In this document: piece by piece, positions 1-4,439 of the stretch | Layout of the letters: every line of letters begins with the position of its first letter | Numbering within the stretch: position 1 is the stretch's first letter | DNA from: CAZVEV01 sp964625865 | Lineage (GTDB): Bacteria > Planctomycetota > Phycisphaerae > SM23-33 | Assembly: GCA_964625865.1 (NCBI GenBank) | Contig: CAZVEV010000278.1 | Coordinates: 1-8,374, forward strand | Direction: 5' to 3' | Length of the DNA stretch: 8,374 nt | Translations under genes and position numbers: made by a program | Notes under the pieces: generated by a model | The model's database searches: none | What the model was told of the DNA's origin: nothing | What the model saw: the letters and a program-made list of their open reading frames with translations, nothing else

Positions 1-67
1 GAAGAGATCGGCCAAATAGCCCAAACCCCATTATTCAAAACTGACGGTACACTAGACCGGACTGACC

Positions 68-110
68 TGATGCCGTGTCGGCGGCCGGCGAAGCTGCCGA
101 CACGGTGTCA
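68..110 (+). promoter_or_regulatory. Stem-loop 1 of the prepilin operon leader
   Basis: A perfect 10-bp inverted repeat, CCGTGTCGGC (73-82) and GCCGACACGG (96-105), extends inward through a G-U and two G-C pairs, leaving a 7-nt loop. It extends outward through two wobbles and three Watson-Crick pairs to 68/110, giving a potential stem of about 18 bp in RNA. No T-run follows, so it does not look like a classical intrinsic terminator. It is the first of three hairpins before the operon's GTG start. It could be a leader RNA element, an mRNA-stabilising structure or a protein-binding operator; the sequence does not decide between these. Confidence 0.6.
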
Positions 111-113
111 ACC

Positions 114-134
114 GATCCCCGCACCGCGGGGGTC
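114..134 (+). promoter_or_regulatory. Stem-loop 2 of the prepilin operon leader
   Basis: CCCCGC (117-122) and GCGGGG (126-131) pair across an ACC loop. The stem extends by three more pairs (GAT with GTC, one of them a wobble) to about 9 bp. It starts four bases after stem-loop 1. No role can be assigned from sequence alone. Confidence 0.5.
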
Positions 135-164
135 ATGCTGAACCGAGGAGCCGTCGGTCGCGTA

Positions 165-194
165 GCGCCGGCAGCGCAACAGCGCTGTCGGCGC
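165..194 (+). promoter_or_regulatory. Stem-loop 3 of the prepilin operon leader
   Basis: GCGCCGGCAGCGC (165-177) and GCGCTGTCGGCGC (182-194) form a 13-bp stem with a single G-U pair and an AACA tetraloop. It ends 20 bases before the Shine-Dalgarno of the first prepilin gene. That position would suit a 5'-UTR structure affecting translation or mRNA stability, but this is inference. I found no convincing -35/-10 pair in 1-231, so the transcription start is unknown. Confidence 0.6.
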
Positions 195-214
195 GGCGCG
201 GCCATGCTGCAGCC

Positions 215-223
215 AGGAGGAGG
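215..223 (+). promoter_or_regulatory. Shine-Dalgarno fixing the GTG start at 232
   Basis: AGGAGGAGG, a full anti-SD complement with a repeat, ends 8 nt before the GTG at 232. No earlier start codon in this frame is available, so it fixes the start of the first prepilin gene. Confidence 0.8.
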
Positions 224-231
224 CCCAAGCA

Positions 232-711
232 GTGAGGGCACGCTCAACAAACATCGCGAGGACATCTCGACAGGGCTTCACCCTGTTCGAACTGGTCCTC
301 GTTCTAGCCATTTTCGCCGTCATCGCCTCGATTGCCGCCCCCCGTTACGCCAGCGCGATCTCGCGTTTCCAGGTCGACACGGTCGCACGGCGGCTCGTGC
401 GCGACCTGACGACCGCGCGCGAGCGGGCGCGGGCGCAGGGGGCCGACCAGACCGTGGACTTCACGGTGGGGGCCGACACGTACACGGTGACCGGTTTGAC
501 GGGCCTTGACGGCTCGGCCAACTACACCGTGGACGTTTCCGGCGAACCGTACAACGCGACGATTACTTCGGCCCGGTTCAGTGGGCAGAGTTCCGTGGTC
601 TTTGACGGGTACGGCGTGCCCACCAGCGGCGGGACGGTTGTCCTGCGTTCAGGCAGCTTCACCAAGACCGTTACGGTCCATCCCCAGACCGGAAAGGCGG
701 CAGTGCAGTGA
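232..711 (+). CDS. GspH/FimT-like type II secretion or type IV pilus minor pseudopilin
   Basis: The 159-residue product has a classical class III prepilin signal. A short basic leader (residues 1-15) ends in Gly15, followed by FTLFE with Glu at mature position +5 (Glu20), then a hydrophobic helix to about residue 40. A prepilin peptidase (PilD/GspO-type) would cleave after Gly15 and N-methylate Phe16. The amphipathic stretch around RDLTTARERARAQG and the C-terminal strands with FDGYGVPTSGG and TVTVHPQTGKA resemble the GspH/FimT family, whose members are minor subunits near the tip of the pseudopilus or pilus. The GTG start is chosen for its strong Shine-Dalgarno. It is the first gene of a four-gene operon, and its stop overlaps the next start by 4 bases (GTGA). 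Pilus versus secretion pseudopilus cannot be decided, because no ATPase, platform or secretin gene is visible. Confidence 0.85.
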   Translation: MRARSTNIARTSRQGFTLFELVLVLAIFAVIASIAAPRYASAISRFQVDTVARRLVRDLTTARERARAQGADQTVDFTVGADTYTVTGLTGLDGSANYTVDVSGEPYNATITSARFSGQSSVVFDGYGVPTSGGTVVLRSGSFTKTVTVHPQTGKAAVQ

Positions 712-1703
712 AAACGACACCACGCATTCGGCGACGTCGAGCGGGCTTCACGCTCATGGAAGTGATTCTCTCCACGGCGGTCACGTGCACCATCATGGGC
801 GCCGTGCTCTCGACGATGGTCATCGCCAGCCGGGCCATCGACAACGGGCCGACCAAGTGGATCACCGTTGCCGGCGACGCGGCCAGCGACGTCACGACGG
901 ACCTGAGCCTCGCCCGCGGCGCCACCGAGCGCGAGGACCACGCGGTGACCGTCTCCGTGCCGGATCGCGACGGAGACGGGCAGGCCGAAACGATTCGGTA
1001 CTCGTGGTCGGGCACGGCGGGCGATCCGCTGCTTCGCGAGTATAACGGCGGCGATGCGGCGATCGTGGCGACCAACGTGCACCGTTTCAACCTGTCGTAC
1101 CTGACCAAGACGGTGGCCGCCGGTGAAGGAACGGCCGGTGGCGGCGGCGAGGTGGAGACGGAAACCGAGAGCGACGAGAAGGTCCTCAAGCACCACGACA
1201 ACGCCCCCGGCGGACAGATCAAGTCCACCAAGGTCAGACACAACAGGTGGGTGGGCACGTACTTCGAGCCGGCGCTGTCCGATGGCGCGACCAAGTGGAA
1301 GATCAGTTACGTCAAGCTGCGCCTCAGGAGGCAGGGCAACGCCAACGGCGTGTCCACCGTCCAGATCAGGACCGCCAACGCCGCGAAGAAGCCCACCACG
1401 ACGGTGCTTGCCCAGGCAACCGTCAGTGAGTCGTCACTCAGTTCCAGCTTCCAGTGGGTTACGGTGAACCTTGGCCCCGTGGAAGACCTGGACCCGGACA
1501 AGGGCTACTGTATCGTGATCAAGCAGACTGGCGGCTCGAATGATTCCTGCAAGATCGAGTACGAGCAGAACGGCAATCCGATGACGGCTGACGCTCACCT
1601 GCTGTGGACGACCAACAGCGGTGGGTACTGGAACACGGGGGGCGGTTCGAGAGACCTTCGCTTCTACGTCGGCGGCACTGAAACGACCACCGGAGGATCG
1701 TGA
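708..1703 (+). CDS. PulJ-like prepilin with a C-terminal jelly-roll-like ectodomain
   Basis: The 331-residue product has a prepilin leader with a basic N-terminus and cleavage predicted after Gly13. FTLME follows, with Glu at +5 (Glu18), and then a hydrophobic helix to about residue 42. Residues 45-135 resemble the PulJ/GspJ-type minor pseudopilin body found in such clusters. An acidic, Gly-rich linker (about 137-160, containing GGGGEVETETESDEK) leads to a beta-rich domain at about 165-331. Its features YVKLRLRRQGNANG, TVQIRTANAAKKPTT, SSSFQWVTVNLG and DKGYCIVIKQTGG recall extracellular choice-of-anchor/carbohydrate-binding jelly rolls that describe a particle's displacement or attachment. 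That domain call is pattern-based and moderate. The GTG start overlaps the stop of the preceding gene, implying translational coupling. Usual GspJ proteins are about 200 residues, so this one is extended by roughly 130. Expected location is the periplasmic or outer face, as part of a pseudopilus or pilus tip. Confidence 0.8.
   Translation: MKTTPRIRRRRAGFTLMEVILSTAVTCTIMGAVLSTMVIASRAIDNGPTKWITVAGDAASDVTTDLSLARGATEREDHAVTVSVPDRDGDGQAETIRYSWSGTAGDPLLREYNGGDAAIVATNVHRFNLSYLTKTVAAGEGTAGGGGEVETETESDEKVLKHHDNAPGGQIKSTKVRHNRWVGTYFEPALSDGATKWKISYVKLRLRRQGNANGVSTVQIRTANAAKKPTTTVLAQATVSESSLSSSFQWVTVNLGPVEDLDPDKGYCIVIKQTGGSNDSCKIEYEQNGNPMTADAHLLWTTNSGGYWNTGGGSRDLRFYVGGTETTTGGS
1692..1697 (+). promoter_or_regulatory. 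Shine-Dalgarno favouring the ATG at 1703
   Basis: GGAGGA lies 5 nt before the ATG at 1703 but only 2 nt before an alternative in-frame GTG at 1700. The ATG is therefore the more likely start of the third prepilin gene. Confidence 0.7.
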
Positions 1704-2356
1704 TGAATCCACGCAGTACGACACACCACAAGAGCCGCTCCGGGCGCCGGCGCGGCATGACGCTCATCGAGGCGACGATCTCGCTGGCCATCGTGGCGGT
1801 CATGCTGGTAGCCGCCCTCAAGACGGTGGGCAATACGGCCCGCAGCCGACAGGCGCAGGTCACGCAGCGCCGGGGCCCGGCCTTGGCGCGGGAACTGCTG
1901 TCCGAGATTCTCCCCTCGCACTATGCCGAGGTGACCGACACGGCCGTCTTCGGCCCCGAGTCGGGCGAGAATTCCGGCACACGTGAGAACTTCGACGACG
2001 TGGACGACTACCACGACTGGTCGAGCACGCAGGTTCAGGACAAGACGGGCACGGTCTATCCTGAGCTGGTGGGCTGGTCGCGAAGCGTGACCGTCCAGTG
2101 GGTCACGCCGGACAACCCGGATACGGTTTCCGGCAGCGACACGGGCCTCAAGTGCGTCACTGTGACGGTGACCGACCCGTTCGGGCGGACCGCGAGCCTC
2201 TCGGCGCTTCGGAGCAGTACGGGCGTGTACGCCTACGCCCCGACGGTTGACACGACCTACCTTCAGTCCATCGGCGTGGAGTTGCAGATCGGCCCCAGCG
2301 CGGACGTTCGGGTCGTTTCGGCAGCCAATCCGTTGAACCGCGTACCCATCGATTGA
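1703..2356 (+). CDS. GspI/PilV-like prepilin-type minor pseudopilin
   Basis: The 217-residue product begins with a basic leader ending at Gly18. MTLIE follows, with Glu at +5 (Glu23), and then a hydrophobic helix (ATISLAIVAVMLVAALKTV). The segment ALARELLSEIL just after the helix is typical of GspI/PilV-like minor pseudopilins. The remainder is predicted to be a periplasmic beta-rich body, with a stretch VTVQWVTPDNPDTV and the strand LKCVTVTVTDPFGRT. The start is the ATG sharing its A with the preceding TGA (1701-1703). A GTG one codon upstream is possible but poorly spaced from the ribosome site. It sits third in the operon, between the extended PulJ-like gene and the PilX-like gene, matching the usual H-I-J-K sort of minor subunit cluster. 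Exact GspI versus PilV or MshD assignment is uncertain. Confidence 0.8.
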   Translation: MNPRSTTHHKSRSGRRRGMTLIEATISLAIVAVMLVAALKTVGNTARSRQAQVTQRRGPALARELLSEILPSHYAEVTDTAVFGPESGENSGTRENFDDVDDYHDWSSTQVQDKTGTVYPELVGWSRSVTVQWVTPDNPDTVSGSDTGLKCVTVTVTDPFGRTASLSALRSSTGVYAYAPTVDTTYLQSIGVELQIGPSADVRVVSAANPLNRVPID

Positions 2357-2360
2357 GGAG
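2355..2360 (+). promoter_or_regulatory. Shine-Dalgarno favouring the ATG at 2368
   Basis: GAGGAG overlaps the stop of the preceding gene and lies 7 nt before the ATG at 2368. The alternative TTG at 2353 would start upstream of it, with no ribosome site of its own. Confidence 0.7.
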
Positions 2361-2367
2361 TGAACTG

Positions 2368-3711
2368 ATGGTCAAACGATACACACGACACCCGAAGCTT
2401 GTCCCCTCGGTGCCAAGATGTCGGCGCAATAGAGTTCGCCGGGGCTCATCCTACGTGATGGTGCTCAGCCTGGCCACCGTCATGACGGTTGTGGGCCTCT
2501 CCGCTGTCACGGTCAGCCGCGTCAACACGCGGGCCAACACGCAGGCCAACCAATGGACCGACGCGCAGTTCACGGCCTTCTCTGCCGGCGAGCACGCCCT
2601 GGCAGCCATCAACGCCGACGAGAACTGGCGGACGACGTACGATGGCGTGACTGTCGAGCGGACGATCAACGGCAAGACGTTCAGTTGGCAGGTTGTGGAT
2701 GAAGGTGACGGCGACCTGACGGACGACGCGAACGACCCGGCTACCATCAAGGTCTCCGGCGCCGCCGGACAGGCCGCCTACGCCCTGAGAGTGGACCTGG
2801 TCGTCCCGGCCGCTTCGGGCGGAGGCAGCAGTGGCGGGGAGATGACGTACAGCGACAAGACCCTCTGGGGCGTCGACAATGACGACGGCATGCTGTTCTC
2901 GATCGACGACTACACGTCGAACAACCCCACCGTCACGCGTTATGGCAGGCTGAAGTACATGTGGCACGGCAGTCCGAGATACGTGGGCGACGACATCGAG
3001 GCCTTCACGATCGACAGGGACGGGTACGCCTACATTGTCTCGAACGACCCGGTGGGTTCCCACTGCTCGCCCGTGCTCCTGAAGTTCAACCTGGACAACG
3101 CGTCCACCACCGCGAACAACATGGTCGAGGTCGTCGGCAGGATCAACTGGAACTCCGACGTAACGGGCATGGATCTGGATCCGACGACCGGTACGCTCTA
3201 CGCCATGGGATACGCCGGATCGAGCTGTGGCGACCGCCTGCTGATCCTCAACAAGAGCACAGGGCGTATCACCCAGAACGTGGGCGAGATGAGATCCGGC
3301 GGGACGCGGGTCAAGTGGGGCAACGGCCTGGCCTTCAACGAAGACGGCGAGTTGTTCGTCCACGACGAGTACTATGACCGCATGTATCGTATCAATAAGT
3401 CCACCGGGACCATCGTCGCGACCGTGGACTCGAACATGACCCACAGCGGGTACTTCGAAGACATCACGTGGGACCCCATCAACGACCGCATGCTCGGCTC
3501 GAACACCGGCAGGCACGAACTGTTCGAGATAACGTTCCGCAACGGGCACAACGTGTTCTGGTTCGACTTCGACAGCCGCGGGCTGAGCCTGGACGACGTC
3601 GAAGGCATGGGCTTCAGGCCGGATTCCAGCAGCAGCTCATCCGGCGGCTCGACCCATGTCCGTCCCGTCGCCACGCCGTCGGCTGTCCAGCGGGTGGTGC
3701 AGTCGAACTGA
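2368..3711 (+). CDS. PilX-like membrane-anchored protein fused to a beta-propeller
   Basis: The 447-residue product starts with a basic segment (residues 1-25). RRGSSYVMVLSLATVMTVVG opens a hydrophobic helix (about 27-50), followed by a helical stalk rich in Asn, Thr and Ala. This is the pattern of PilX-type minor pilus assembly proteins, which lack a strict GFTLxE signal. Residues about 60-150 form a beta-rich body. A Gly/Ser linker (GGGSSGG) leads to about residues 159-415, with repeated blades such as TLWGVDNDDGMLFSID, TGTLYAMGYAG, LLILNKSTGRI, LFVHDEYYDRMYRINKSTG and RMLGSNTGRHELFEI. This is a beta-propeller of the NHL/YncE kind by pattern. A Ser-rich tail follows (about 420-447). It is the last gene of the operon. 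PilX-like proteins are normally about 150-250 residues, so the propeller is an added ectodomain. Ligand or adhesive function is inference. Confidence 0.75.
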   Translation: MVKRYTRHPKLVPSVPRCRRNRVRRGSSYVMVLSLATVMTVVGLSAVTVSRVNTRANTQANQWTDAQFTAFSAGEHALAAINADENWRTTYDGVTVERTINGKTFSWQVVDEGDGDLTDDANDPATIKVSGAAGQAAYALRVDLVVPAASGGGSSGGEMTYSDKTLWGVDNDDGMLFSIDDYTSNNPTVTRYGRLKYMWHGSPRYVGDDIEAFTIDRDGYAYIVSNDPVGSHCSPVLLKFNLDNASTTANNMVEVVGRINWNSDVTGMDLDPTTGTLYAMGYAGSSCGDRLLILNKSTGRITQNVGEMRSGGTRVKWGNGLAFNEDGELFVHDEYYDRMYRINKSTGTIVATVDSNMTHSGYFEDITWDPINDRMLGSNTGRHELFEITFRNGHNVFWFDFDSRGLSLDDVEGMGFRPDSSSSSSGGSTHVRPVATPSAVQRVVQSN

Positions 3712-3751
3712 GAATCCGCGGGGGGCCAGGCTCCGGGGAGCGAACGCTACG

Positions 3752-3825
3752 GTAGGGCGTGCAACTTGTTGCACGCGGAACGAACAGTACGGCCGTTTCG
3801 CGTGCAAGCGAGTTGCACGCCCTAC
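3752..3825. repeat. BIME-like pair of inverted REP-type palindromes between convergent genes
   Basis: Each half begins with the tetranucleotide GTAG, on the plus strand at 3752-3755 and on the minus strand as CTAC at 3822-3825. Each is followed by a palindrome: GCGTGCAA-CTTG-TTGCACGC at 3757-3776, and GCGTGCAA-GCGAG-TTGCACGC at 3800-3820. The two halves are inverted copies: GTAGGGCGTGCAACT matches perfectly on both sides, and the match continues with few differences to the central 11 nt (3783-3793). GTAG at the foot of an imperfect hairpin is the signature of REP sequences processed by RAYT (TnpA-REP) proteins; two inverted REPs make a BIME. It starts 40 bp after the plus-strand operon and ends 3 bp before the receiver gene's stop codon, so it may also act as a bidirectional transcription stop. 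Dispersal in the genome cannot be seen here. Confidence 0.75.
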
Positions 3826-3828
3826 GTG

Positions 3829-4269
3829 CTACGCCTCGTCGGCCACCTCGGTTGGCGCGGCGAGGTGACGGGCCACCATCGCTGCGAGGCCCTCCGTCTC
3901 GAACGGCTTGGGCAGGAAGTCCACAAAGCCGTGCAGACAGACGTCGTCGGCCTCCGGGCTCGGCACGTAGGCTGACGAAAGCACGGCGCGAATCTCCGGG
4001 TTGCTCCGCCGCATCGCCGTCAGCGCGTCAAGCCCCGTCATGCCGGGCATGAGCATGTCGAGGATCACCAGGTCAATCTCGTCGTGGCTCTCGCGATACA
4101 GTCTGATCGCTTCGGTGGCGTGCGAGCACGTCGTCACGCGGTAGCCGCGCTGCTCGAGCGAACGTTTGGCAAGCATCCTGAGCGAGTCCTCATCGTCCAC
4201 GTAAAGGACGTGGCCCGTCCCTGCCGGTTCCGGCTCGCGGTCTGACACATATGTTTGCCGCGTATCCAT
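3829..4269 (-). CDS. Stand-alone CheY-like response regulator receiver protein
   Basis: The 146-residue product is one receiver domain with no output domain. The acidic pocket is Asp25-Asp26 (VLYVDDED). The phospho-acceptor is Asp71 in ILDMLMPGMTG. The switch Ser98 lies in VLSS, and the conserved Lys121 is in LPKPF. All catalytic residues are present, so phosphotransfer from a histidine kinase is likely. The first 18 residues are a polar extension. The ATG start is preceded on its strand by AGGGAG with 7-nt spacing, and by a strong promoter. No kinase gene is adjacent, so it is an orphan here and its target is unknown. A CheY-type protein interaction, or a relay partner of a hybrid kinase, are both possible. 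It is convergent with the prepilin operon and divergent from the helicase gene. Confidence 0.9.
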   Translation of the reverse strand: MDTRQTYVSDREPEPAGTGHVLYVDDEDSLRMLAKRSLEQRGYRVTTCSHATEAIRLYRESHDEIDLVILDMLMPGMTGLDALTAMRRSNPEIRAVLSSAYVPSPEADDVCLHGFVDFLPKPFETEGLAAMVARHLAAPTEVADEA

Positions 4270-4311
4270 GCACTGTCTCCCTATGGATCCCGTACGATTG
4301 CCTGTGCCCCA

Positions 4312-4339
4312 AGTATAAGGCCCGCTCGCGCCCTGTCAA
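4312..4339 (-). promoter_or_regulatory. Sigma-70-type promoter of the receiver gene
   Basis: Read on the minus strand, TTGACA (4339-4334) is a perfect -35. A 16-bp spacer separates it from TATACT (4317-4312), which matches TATAAT at 5 of 6. The start codon lies about 43 bases beyond the -10, leaving a leader of about 36 nt with a Shine-Dalgarno. This is the clearest promoter in the window. Confidence 0.75.
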
Positions 4340-4379
4340 CGGAAAAACGGGTCGGCTGGCCCCGGGAACGCCTCCGGTC

Positions 4380-4408
4380 TGGACGCCCGCGGGACCGGAC
4401 GGTATAGT
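4380..4408 (+). promoter_or_regulatory. Candidate promoter of the UvrD-like helicase gene
   Basis: TGGACG (4380-4385, 4 of 6 to TTGACA), a 17-bp spacer and TATAGT (4403-4408, 5 of 6 to TATAAT) lie upstream of the GTG start at 4440. This predicts a leader of about 25 nt. It supports a start at 4440 rather than the open frame's longer extension, which would run through both promoters. Confidence 0.5.
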
Positions 4409-4439
4409 GACCCCTCATTGCCGATTGGAGCCCAAGACC

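Noticed and set aside
41..53. TACACT as a -10 for the prepilin operon
   Set aside because: No acceptable -35 sequence lies 15-19 bp upstream, so the match is not distinguishable from chance.
75..509. A plus-strand open frame covering the leader and the start of the first prepilin gene
   Set aside because: It overlaps the prepilin signal in another frame, lacks a ribosome site, and encodes Arg/Gly-rich sequence without similarity to a known family. Its first part is the hairpin region.
2446..3549. A 367-codon minus-strand open frame under the propeller-bearing pilin gene
   Set aside because: It is a composition-driven shadow of the plus-strand gene. It has no ribosome site, no recognisable domain and a Val/Asp/Arg-rich translation.
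3730..3741. GCTCCGGGGAGC palindrome as a terminator of the prepilin operon
   Set aside because: It allows only a 4-bp stem with a 4-nt loop and no T-run. The nearby REP pair is a much stronger structure.
4251..4439. A 63-codon N-terminal extension of the helicase from an ATG at 4251
   Set aside because: The extension runs through the promoters of both divergent genes, overlaps the receiver gene's start, and is unlike UvrD/PcrA N-termini. The GTG at 4440 has a ribosome site and gives the family's normal start.
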